DNA from: Gammaproteobacteria bacterium
GTDB lineage: Bacteria; Pseudomonadota; Gammaproteobacteria; UBA6429; Thiohalophilaceae
Assembly: GCA_011052165.1 (NCBI GenBank)
Contig: DRJN01000342.1
Location: forward strand, 1 to 12,764
Direction of reading: 5' to 3'
DNA length: 12,764 bases
Shown here: positions 1-5,063 of the stretch, one piece after another
Layout of the letters: every line of letters begins with the position of its first letter
How positions within the stretch are numbered: position 1 is the stretch's first letter
Translations under genes and position numbers: made by a program
Notes under the pieces: generated by a model
The model's database searches: none
Seen by the model: the letters and a program-made list of their open reading frames with translations, nothing else
What the model was told of the DNA's origin: nothing

Positions 1-4
1 GCCT

Positions 5-32
5 GTGGGCACAAAACCCGTGCCCACCCTAC
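5..32. repeat. Palindromic intergenic repeat (GTGGGCAC family)
   Basis: A perfect 8-bp inverted repeat, GTGGGCAC at 5-12 and GTGCCCAC at 20-27, encloses a 7-base loop and is followed by CCTAC. A decayed second copy lies at 187-214. No coding potential is seen. The arrangement is that of a small dispersed palindromic repeat. That other copies exist elsewhere in the genome is inferred, not shown here. Confidence 0.6.
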
Positions 33-113
33 AAAGGCTATATAAAGTGCCAGGAACGAGGAGAGAAATGCCAGGAGCAAATATGAGGTGGGCAAAAGTT
101 TAACGTTAACCAT

Positions 114-160
114 AGCCCCTTCCAGGGGCTTTCATCATACCACCCGCTCTGCGGGTGGTT
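114..160. terminator. Two consecutive stem-loops, terminator-like or REP/IS-end-like
   Basis: The first hairpin has 7-bp arms, AGCCCCT at 114-120 and AGGGGCT at 124-130, with a 3-base loop, and is followed by TTTCATC. The second has perfect 9-bp arms at 139-147 and 151-159 with loop TCT, followed by TTGTTGATT. Neither has a long T-run, so termination would be weak or would depend on an unseen upstream gene. Two neighbouring compact hairpins also resemble the ends of REP or IS200-type elements, but no transposase is present. The function is unresolved; the structures themselves are clear. Confidence 0.45.
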
Positions 161-186
161 GTTGATTCGAACAGGCAAGTTTCCGC

Positions 187-214
187 GTGGACACAAAAAT
201 TCTGCCTACCCTAC
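187..214. repeat. Degenerate copy of the GTGGGCAC repeat
   Basis: GTGGACAC at 187-194, followed after a short loop by CTGCCTACCCTAC, keeps the layout of the repeat at 5-32 but has lost perfect pairing. The rest of the stretch 160-330 holds no ORF with a convincing start and no RNA gene that I recognise. It presumably carries the thrS promoter, for which the only candidate is a weak TATATT at 290-295 without a good -35 partner. Confidence 0.4.
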
Positions 215-336
215 CGGGCCGGCAGCTTTACGGATAACCCCGATTCCTGTAAAGTGCGCCTTTCGCTAAAACCGCTTTAAGCTGTTGATTATATTAAGGG
301 TCGATTGCGAAATCCAGATTTAACACCCGTCAATGC

Positions 337-367
337 GCTAGAGGGTTTACCGGTCTCTAGCAAACCC
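337..367 (+). promoter_or_regulatory. thrS leader, upstream hairpin (candidate second operator domain)
   Basis: GCTAGAG at 337-343 pairs perfectly with CTCTAGC at 355-361 around an 11-base loop. A competing pairing joins GGGTTT at 343-348 to AAACCC at 362-367. In E. coli, the thrS operator has two stem-loop domains joined by a single-stranded linker, and ThrRS binds them as a dimer. This hairpin sits where the upstream domain would be relative to the anticodon-like hairpin at 388-408. The pairing is visible; the assignment to ThrRS binding is inference by position. Confidence 0.4.
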
Positions 368-387
368 AGAAAATAATGACGCCTCAT

Positions 388-408
388 GTGGTCTTTGGTA
401 AGGACCAC
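388..408 (+). promoter_or_regulatory. thrS translational operator mimicking the tRNA-Thr anticodon arm
   Basis: Arms 388-394 and 402-408 form seven base pairs, one of them G-U. They enclose the seven-base loop UUGGUAA. This has the size of a tRNA anticodon arm: U at the U33 place (396), GGU at the anticodon place (397-399) and A at the A37 place (400). GGU is the anticodon of tRNA-Thr reading ACC and ACU. The thrS Shine-Dalgarno sequence (AAGGTG, 419-424) follows 11 bases later. In E. coli, ThrRS binds a comparable hairpin in its own mRNA and blocks ribosome access. The match suggests the same autoregulation here. Confidence 0.75.
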
Positions 409-430
409 CACTGGCTGAAAAGGTGCTGCT

Positions 431-2356
431 ATGCCTGTAATTACACTCCCCGATGGCTCGAAACGCGAGTTTGAAAACCCTGTCAGCGTGATCGAGGTGG
501 CCGCCGATATCGGCGCCGGTCTGGCGCGCGCAACCCTGGCGGGTAAGGTCGATGGGCAGCTTGTCGATGCCGGTTATGTTATCGACCATGATGCCTCGCT
601 TGCGCTGATTACTGAGCGGGACGCAGAGGGGCTGGACATTATTCGCCATTCCGCTGCGCATCTGATGGCGCAGGCGGTGAAGCAACTTTTTCCCGAAACC
701 CAGGTCACGATTGGTCCCGTGGTGGATAACGGCTTTTATTACGATTTTGCCCGCGATGAACCCTTTGCCGAAGCTGATCTGGCTGTGATTGAGAAAAAAA
801 TGAAAGAGCTGGTGAAGCAGGATATTCCTGTCGAGCGTTTCGTGCTGCCGCGCGATGAGGCTCTCCGTTATTTCCGTGAGCGGGGGGAGAACTACAAGGC
901 CGAGATTATCGAATCTATCCCCGAGGATCAGGATCTTTCCTTGTATAAACAGGGCGAGTTTACCGATCTCTGCCGTGGCCCGCATGTGCCTTCCACGGGT
1001 AAAATCAAGGCTTTCAAGTTGATGAAACTGGCCGGCGCTTACTGGCGCGGCGATTCCAGCAATGAAATGCTGCAACGTATTTACGGCACCGCCTGGGGTG
1101 ACAAGAAGGCGCTCAAGGCCTATCTGCATCGGCTGGAGGAAGCCGAGAAGCGCGATCACCGCAAACTGGGTCGCCAGCTGGATCTGTTCCACTCACAGGA
1201 AGAAGCGCCGGGCATGATTTTCTGGCACGACAAGGGCTGGATTCTGTATCAGGAGATTGAGCAATATGTGCGCAAACTGCTGAGACAACACGGTTATGGT
1301 GAGGTGCGTACGCCGAATCTGGCAGATCGGGTGTTGTGGGAGAAGTCTGGTCACTGGGACAAGTTTAAGGATGACATGTTCACCACCCATTCGGAAAACC
1401 GCGAGTATGCGGTCAAGCCTATGAACTGTCCCTGTCACATCCAGATTTATAACCAGGGCTTAAAGAGCTATCGCGACCTGCCGCTACGCATGGCCGAGTT
1501 CGGCTCCTGCCATCGTAACGAGCCGTCCGGCACCCTGCATGGGCTGATGCGCGTGCGTGGATTTACCCAGGACGATGCGCATATTTTCTGTACTGAGGAT
1601 CAGATCCAGGGTGAGGTGTCGGACTTTATCGATCTCTTGTTCGAAGTGTACCGGGATTTCGGCTTCGAGGATGTCATCATCAAGCTTTCCACCCGTCCGG
1701 AAAAGCGGGTCGGTGCGGATGATGTCTGGGATAAAGCCGAGGCCGCCCTGGTCACGGCGCTCAATGCCACGGATCTGGAATGGGATTTACAGCCAGGCGA
1801 GGGCGCGTTTTACGGCCCGAAAATCGAGTTTTCCCTGCGTGACTGTCTGGATAGAGTCTGGCAGTGCGGCACCATTCAGGTGGATTTCAATATGCCGGGG
1901 CGCCTGGACGCGCAGTACGTGGCCGAGGACGGATCACGCCAGGTTCCCGTGATGTTGCATCGCGCCATCCTGGGTTCACTGGAACGTTTTATCGGTATTT
2001 TGATCGAGCATTACGCGGGCGCCTTTCCGCTATGGTTATCCCCAAATCAGGTCGTGGTAATGGGAATTACCGATAATCAGGCGACTTATGTGCAGAGCGT
2101 GGCAGAAAAACTGCAAAAACAGGGGATTCGAGTCATTGCCGACTTGAGAAATGAGAAGGTAGGCTTTAAGATCCGCGAACATACGCTACAGAAAGTACCC
2201 TATCTCCTGATTGCCGGAGACAGGGAAGTCGAAAATTCCACTGTGGCCGTGCGCACGCGAGGGGGTGAGGATCTGGGTGGTATGACATTAGAGTCATTCG
2301 CCGGGAAAATCACGAAAGAAATCGCGAGCCGCGGCCGTAGTCATTTGGAGGGTTAA
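431..2356 (+). CDS. thrS: Threonine--tRNA ligase
   Basis: This cytoplasmic class II synthetase attaches threonine to tRNA-Thr. At 641 residues it is about the length of the E. coli enzyme (642). A TGS domain fills roughly residues 1-60. The editing domain follows and keeps its four active-site residues: H73 and H77 in HSAAH, and C181 and H185 in CRGPH. Class II motif 2 lies near RMAEFGSCHRNEPSG (353-367). The zinc ligands that recognise threonine are C333 (MNCPCH), H384 (DDAHIF) and H510 (MLHRA), one place from the E. coli numbering. The C-terminal anticodon-binding domain covers about 535-641. The ATG at 431 has AAGGTG at 419-424 upstream. It is the first gene of the operon, and the tRNA-like hairpin in its leader suggests translational self-repression. 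Confidence 0.97.
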   Translation: MPVITLPDGSKREFENPVSVIEVAADIGAGLARATLAGKVDGQLVDAGYVIDHDASLALITERDAEGLDIIRHSAAHLMAQAVKQLFPETQVTIGPVVDNGFYYDFARDEPFAEADLAVIEKKMKELVKQDIPVERFVLPRDEALRYFRERGENYKAEIIESIPEDQDLSLYKQGEFTDLCRGPHVPSTGKIKAFKLMKLAGAYWRGDSSNEMLQRIYGTAWGDKKALKAYLHRLEEAEKRDHRKLGRQLDLFHSQEEAPGMIFWHDKGWILYQEIEQYVRKLLRQHGYGEVRTPNLADRVLWEKSGHWDKFKDDMFTTHSENREYAVKPMNCPCHIQIYNQGLKSYRDLPLRMAEFGSCHRNEPSGTLHGLMRVRGFTQDDAHIFCTEDQIQGEVSDFIDLLFEVYRDFGFEDVIIKLSTRPEKRVGADDVWDKAEAALVTALNATDLEWDLQPGEGAFYGPKIEFSLRDCLDRVWQCGTIQVDFNMPGRLDAQYVAEDGSRQVPVMLHRAILGSLERFIGILIEHYAGAFPLWLSPNQVVVMGITDNQATYVQSVAEKLQKQGIRVIADLRNEKVGFKIREHTLQKVPYLLIAGDREVENSTVAVRTRGGEDLGGMTLESFAGKITKEIASRGRSHLEG

Positions 2357-2359
2357 AAT

Positions 2360-2875
2360 ATCGCGACCAAAAAAACGCGCACCAATGCGGAAATAACTGC
2401 ACCGGAAGTGCGAGTCATTACATCAGAAGGAGAACAGGCAGGCGTTTTGTCTATTCAGGAAGCACAACAACTGGCGGATGATACGGAAATGGATTTGGTA
2501 GAAGTCGCACCGGAAGCTAAACCACCGGTTTGCCGAATTATGGATTATGGCAAGTTTCTGTTCGAGGAGAACAAGAAACGCCATGCTGCAAAGAAAAAGC
2601 AAAAGCAAATTCACATCAAAGAAGTAAAATTCCGACCCGGTACTGAGAAGGGAGATTACGACGTGAAACTGCGTAATCTCAAGCGGTTCCTGGAAAATGG
2701 CGACAAGGCCAAGGTCACACTGCGTTTTCGCGGCCGTGAGATGGCTCACCAGGAACTGGGTCTGCAACTACTTAAACGTGTGGCGGCGGATCTTGAAACT
2801 TATGGTTCCGTCGAACAGTTTCCAAGACTGGAAGGCAGGCAGATGGTGATGGTGATTGGTCCGAACAGGAAATAA
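2360..2875 (+). CDS. infC: Translation initiation factor IF-3, apparent AUC start
   Basis: IF-3 binds the 30S subunit, prevents premature 50S joining and checks the start codon and initiator tRNA. The product is 171 residues (E. coli 180). It has the N-domain, including PPVCRIMDYGKFLFE, a lysine-rich linker (AAKKKQKQIH), and the C-domain with KFRPGTEKGDYDVK and LRFRGREMAHQ. The first GTG (2408) would cut off the conserved N-terminal stretch TRTNAEITAP. The in-frame upstream codons encode exactly that stretch, back to an ATC at 2360 just after the thrS stop. GGAGG at 2347-2351 sits 8 bases before this ATC and overlaps the end of thrS. A non-AUG start, usually AUU, is the known basis of infC autoregulation, because IF-3 discriminates against it. 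Translation is probably coupled to thrS. Confidence 0.92.
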   Translation: MATKKTRTNAEITAPEVRVITSEGEQAGVLSIQEAQQLADDTEMDLVEVAPEAKPPVCRIMDYGKFLFEENKKRHAAKKKQKQIHIKEVKFRPGTEKGDYDVKLRNLKRFLENGDKAKVTLRFRGREMAHQELGLQLLKRVAADLETYGSVEQFPRLEGRQMVMVIGPNRK

Positions 2876-2930
2876 CCCTTTGTAAGAAATCTTAAGGAAG
2901 TTCTGATGATTTCACTGTTCGCGGTTGAAC

Positions 2931-3033
2931 CCTTCGACAAGCTCAGGGCGAACGGAATTAGCAAGCTCAGGGCGAACGGAATTAGCAAGCTCAGGGTGGA
3001 CGGAATTAGCAAGCTCAGGGTGGACGGAATTAA
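2931..3033. repeat. Four tandem 24-bp units derived from a CTCAGGGCGAACGG repeat
   Basis: Four head-to-tail copies of a 24-bp unit containing CAAGCTCAGGG occupy 2938-2961, 2962-2985, 2986-3009 and 3010-3033. Copies 1-2 read GGGCGAACGG and copies 3-4 read GGGTGGACGG. Copy 1 is preceded by CCTTCGA (2931-2937), so it retains the full dispersed form that is also seen at 10328-10400. The array lies between infC and rpmI and lengthens that gap to 272 bases. The shared substitution in copies 3 and 4 suggests stepwise duplication. There are no spacers, so it is not a CRISPR array. Confidence 0.9.
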
Positions 3034-3039
3034 TCAGAG

Positions 3040-3118
3040 ACATCCTTGATGTTAGTGCAGCCGCCGTAGCAGGTGGCAACAAGAAGTGATCCCGGGTCCT
3101 TTTCATACCTGATTCACT
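3040..3118 (+). promoter_or_regulatory. Structured rpmI leader, candidate L20 control region
   Basis: Three hairpins lie in the leader before rpmI. ACATC/GATGT is at 3040-3052. GCCGCC/GGTGGC is at 3060-3077, with one G-U pair. An interrupted helix joins 3085-3089 to 3114-3118, with an inner GGGT/ACCT pairing at 3094-3097 and 3107-3110. In E. coli and Bacillus, ribosomal protein L20 represses rpmI-rplT by binding rRNA-like structures in this leader. The interrupted helix sits in the right place, but I cannot match it base by base to a known L20 site. The assignment is inference. Confidence 0.3.
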
Positions 3119-3147
3119 ATTCTATTTAATCAATGCGGAGTAAAAGC

Positions 3148-3345
3148 ATGCCTAAAATGAAAAGTAACAGTGGCGCCCTCAAGCGCTTCAAGCGCCGGGC
3201 GTCCGGCGGATTCAAGCGTGGCAACGCCAACAAAAGCCACATCCTCACCAAAATGACCACCAAGCGCAAGCGTCAGTTGCGTAACGGTGAAGCGGTCAGT
3301 GCAGCCGATACGGCCGCTGTACGCAAAATGATTCCATACAGCTAA
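3148..3345 (+). CDS. rpmI: 50S ribosomal protein L35
   Basis: A small, very basic large-subunit protein of 65 residues, the same length as in E. coli. It starts MPKMKSNSGALKRFKRR and contains the conserved SHILTKMTTKRKRQLR stretch (about residues 32-47). An in-frame ATG lies 15 bases upstream (3133), but the start at 3148 gives the conserved MPKMK terminus. It has GGAG at 3137-3140, 7 bases before it, and that GGAG overlaps the earlier ATG. Only 15 bases separate it from rplT, so the two are surely co-transcribed and probably under joint L20 control. Confidence 0.97.
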   Translation: MPKMKSNSGALKRFKRRASGGFKRGNANKSHILTKMTTKRKRQLRNGEAVSAADTAAVRKMIPYS

Positions 3346-3360
3346 GGGGAGGATGAGACT

Positions 3361-3720
3361 ATGCCAAGAGTAAAACGCAGCGTCACCGCTCGTGCACGCC
3401 ATAAAAAAGTACTGGATCAGGCCAAAGGTTATTATGGCCGTCGTAAGAATGTCTATCGGGTTGCTATCCAGGCGGTCACCAAGGCCGGTCAGTATGCCTA
3501 TATCGGCCGTAAGCAGCGCAAACGCCAGTTTCGCGCCCTCTGGATTGCCCGTATCAATGCAGGTGCGCGGGAATGTGGCCTATCCTATAGCCGTTTGATC
3601 AATGGGCTGAAAAAAGCCTCGATTGAAATTGACCGCAAGGTGCTGGCGGATATGGCGATTTTCGACAAAACAGCGTTTGCGGCCTTAGCCGAAAAAGCCA
3701 GGGCTAATCTATCGGACTGA
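3361..3720 (+). CDS. rplT: 50S ribosomal protein L20
   Basis: An early-assembly 50S protein that binds 23S rRNA. It is 119 residues long, close to the family norm. It begins MPRVKRSVTARARHKKVL and carries the conserved AKGYYGRRKNVYRVA segment (about residues 22-36) and RKQRKRQFRALWIARINA (about residues 51-68). GGAGG at 3348-3352 gives an 8-base spacing to the ATG. In E. coli, L20 is also the repressor of the rpmI-rplT mRNA. The gene is followed by a leader and a terminator before pheS, so pheST can be expressed apart from the ribosomal protein genes. Confidence 0.97.
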   Translation: MPRVKRSVTARARHKKVLDQAKGYYGRRKNVYRVAIQAVTKAGQYAYIGRKQRKRQFRALWIARINAGARECGLSYSRLINGLKKASIEIDRKVLADMAIFDKTAFAALAEKARANLSD

Positions 3721-3753
3721 GCCTGTAACGGTATCAGGAACAGGATTCCCGCT

Positions 3754-3798
3754 ATGATTGGCCTCGGCCGATTGTGGAATCGCACAGTAAAAGATTAG
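3754..3798 (+). CDS. Candidate 14-residue leader peptide before pheS
   Basis: A short ORF, MIGLGRLWNRTVKD, starts at an ATG 8 bases after AGGA (3742-3745). It ends with TAG at 3796-3798, the very foot of the terminator stem that follows. The position is that of pheM, the leader peptide that controls pheST attenuation in E. coli. Unlike pheM it contains no phenylalanine codon; the only aromatic residue is one tryptophan. It may be a chance ORF. If it is translated, the ribosome would cover one or other arm of the alternative structures at 3741-3827. Confidence 0.25.
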   Translation: MIGLGRLWNRTVKD

Positions 3799-3832
3799 GG
3801 GAAGGCTGGGAACGTCAGTCTTCCCCTTTTTT
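3797..3832 (+). terminator. Strong intrinsic terminator or attenuator between rplT and pheS
   Basis: Arms 3797-3808 and 3816-3827 pair over 12 bp, including one G-U, with a 7-base loop. A run of six T follows (3827-3832), which overlaps the last pair. It lies downstream of rplT and 44 bases before pheS. pheS has no obvious separate promoter after it, so some transcription must read through. That fits an attenuator like the one before E. coli pheST. The sequence 3741-3753 (CAGGATTCCCGCT) could pair with the 5' arm as an antiterminator. Confidence 0.85.
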
Positions 3833-3875
3833 GTGTGAAAAATTGATAACCCTTTATTCTGAACAGGATATGATC

Positions 3876-4898
3876 GTGCAACAGGAACTGGAACAGATTA
3901 TTAATGAAGCGACCGCTGCGATTGGGGCCAGTGCTGATCTCAGGTCGCTGGATGAAATCCGGGTGCGCTATCTGGGCAAGAAAGGTGTGCTCACCGAACG
4001 CATGAAAACACTGGGTAGCTTGTCTGGGGAAGAACGACCGAAAGCCGGACAGGCAATCAACACCGCCAAGAAAGCCGTACAGCAGGCCCTGGAAGCGCGT
4101 AAGCAGAGCTTGCAGGCCGACACTCTGAATGCCCGCCTGGCAGCCGAAAGCCTGGATGTTACCCTGCCGGGACGCAGCCTGCCCAGTGGTGGCCTGCATC
4201 CGGTAACCCGGGCCATGGAACGCGTCGAAGATCTGTTTCGGCAGATGGGCTTCGAGGTGGCGACGGGACCTGAGATCGAAGATGAAGAGCATAACTTTGA
4301 AGCCCTGAATATACCCGAGTCCCACCCCGCACGGGCCATGCACGATACGTTCTATTTTGCCGACAAAACGTTGTTGCGCACGCATACCTCACCGGTTCAG
4401 ATCCGGGTGATGGAAGGGCGTAAACCACCTTTAAGAGTGATTGCGCCAGGGCGGGTTTATCGTTGTGATTCAGATTTGACCCATACGCCCATGTTTCATC
4501 AGGTCGAGGGGCTGATGGTGGATGAGAATGTCAGCTTCACTGATCTGAAGGCGATCCTAATTGACTTTCTGCACCGGTTTTTTGAACGGGATGACCTGTC
4601 TGTGCGTTTCCGGCCCTCTTATTTTCCCTTTACCGAGCCTTCAGCGGAGGCGGATATCGAATGCGTGATGTGCGACGGCGAAGGCTGCCGGGTGTGCAGT
4701 CATACCGGCTGGCTGGAGGTGTTGGGTTGCGGCATGGTGCATCCGAATGTACTGCGTCACGTCGAGATCGATGATGAGAAATATCTCGGTTTCGCCTTCG
4801 GCATTGGAGTAGAACGGCTGGCCATGTTTCGTTATGGAGTCAACGACTTACGGATGTTTTTTGAGAATGATTTGAGGTTCTTGAAACAGTTCGCATAG
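3876..4898 (+). CDS. pheS: Phenylalanine--tRNA ligase alpha subunit
   Basis: The catalytic alpha subunit of the cytoplasmic (alpha-beta)2 PheRS. With the GTG start it has 340 residues (E. coli 327). An N-terminal coiled-coil region binds tRNA-Phe. Class II motif 1 falls around HPVTRAMERVEDLFRQMGF, motif 2 around APGRVYRCDSDLTHTPMFHQ, and motif 3 is GIGVERLAMFRYG. The frame stays open back to 3774, but that stretch runs through the terminator and is not family-like. AGGA at 3865-3868 is 7 bases before the GTG at 3876 and only 1 base before the ATG at 3870, so I prefer GTG; the difference is two residues. A four-cysteine insert (C263, C266, C271, C274) precedes the conserved WLEVLGCGMVHPN. Confidence 0.96.
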   Translation: MQQELEQIINEATAAIGASADLRSLDEIRVRYLGKKGVLTERMKTLGSLSGEERPKAGQAINTAKKAVQQALEARKQSLQADTLNARLAAESLDVTLPGRSLPSGGLHPVTRAMERVEDLFRQMGFEVATGPEIEDEEHNFEALNIPESHPARAMHDTFYFADKTLLRTHTSPVQIRVMEGRKPPLRVIAPGRVYRCDSDLTHTPMFHQVEGLMVDENVSFTDLKAILIDFLHRFFERDDLSVRFRPSYFPFTEPSAEADIECVMCDGEGCRVCSHTGWLEVLGCGMVHPNVLRHVEIDDEKYLGFAFGIGVERLAMFRYGVNDLRMFFENDLRFLKQFA

Positions 4899-4903
4899 CC
4901 GCC

Positions 4904-4929
4904 GTAGTTTAAACATGTAGTTTAAACAT
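4904..4929. repeat. 13-bp tandem direct repeat after pheS
   Basis: GTAGTTTAAACAT occurs twice without a gap, at 4904-4916 and 4917-4929, starting 5 bases after the pheS stop. It may be a small duplication linked to arrival of the neighbouring inverted repeat. No function is suggested. Confidence 0.8.
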
Positions 4930-4943
4930 AAAGGGTTCTATTA

Positions 4944-5034
4944 AACGCAAAGAACACCGAGGCGCAAAGACGCAGAGAAAATAACTTTTGTACATTTTAT
5001 TCTTTGCGACTCCGCGTCTTGGCGCCTCTGCGTT
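4944..5034. repeat. Inverted-repeat (MITE-like) insertion between pheS and pheT
   Basis: The left arm contains GAGGCGCAAAGACGCAGAG (4959-4977). The right arm (5001-5034) is its approximate reverse complement, including GCGTCTTGGCGCCTCTGCG. Both ends carry AACGC/GCGTT, and the left arm has about nine extra bases after AACGCA. The centre is AT-rich and there is no ORF. It occupies most of the 165-base gap between two genes that are normally almost adjacent. The structure is clear; calling it a non-autonomous mobile element is inference. A transcript could fold here and affect pheT expression. Confidence 0.75.
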
Positions 5035-5063
5035 CATTATCCATTACAGATATAAAGGGCAAC

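Noticed and set aside
347..1438. Long minus-strand ORFs opposite thrS
   Set aside because: They lie antisense to conserved ThrRS domains and have no family-like sequence or ribosome binding site. They reflect the codon bias of thrS.
2408..2410. GTG as the infC start
   Set aside because: It would remove the conserved N-terminal residues encoded upstream, and it lacks the well-spaced GGAGG that serves the ATC at 2360.
2938..3033. CRISPR-like array
   Set aside because: The 24-bp units are directly tandem with no spacers, and no cas gene is present.
2800..3106. Minus-strand repetitive proteins across the infC-rpmI gap
   Set aside because: Their repeated residues (ALSLLIPF, NSVRPELA) come from translating the 24-bp tandem repeat, not from a real protein.
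3774..3875. N-terminal extension of pheS
   Set aside because: The open frame runs through a strong terminator hairpin and gives residues unlike any PheS.
5004..5063. N-terminal extension of pheT
   Set aside because: Those 20 codons are the right arm of the inverted repeat; the conserved MKFSEKWLREW start is at 5064.
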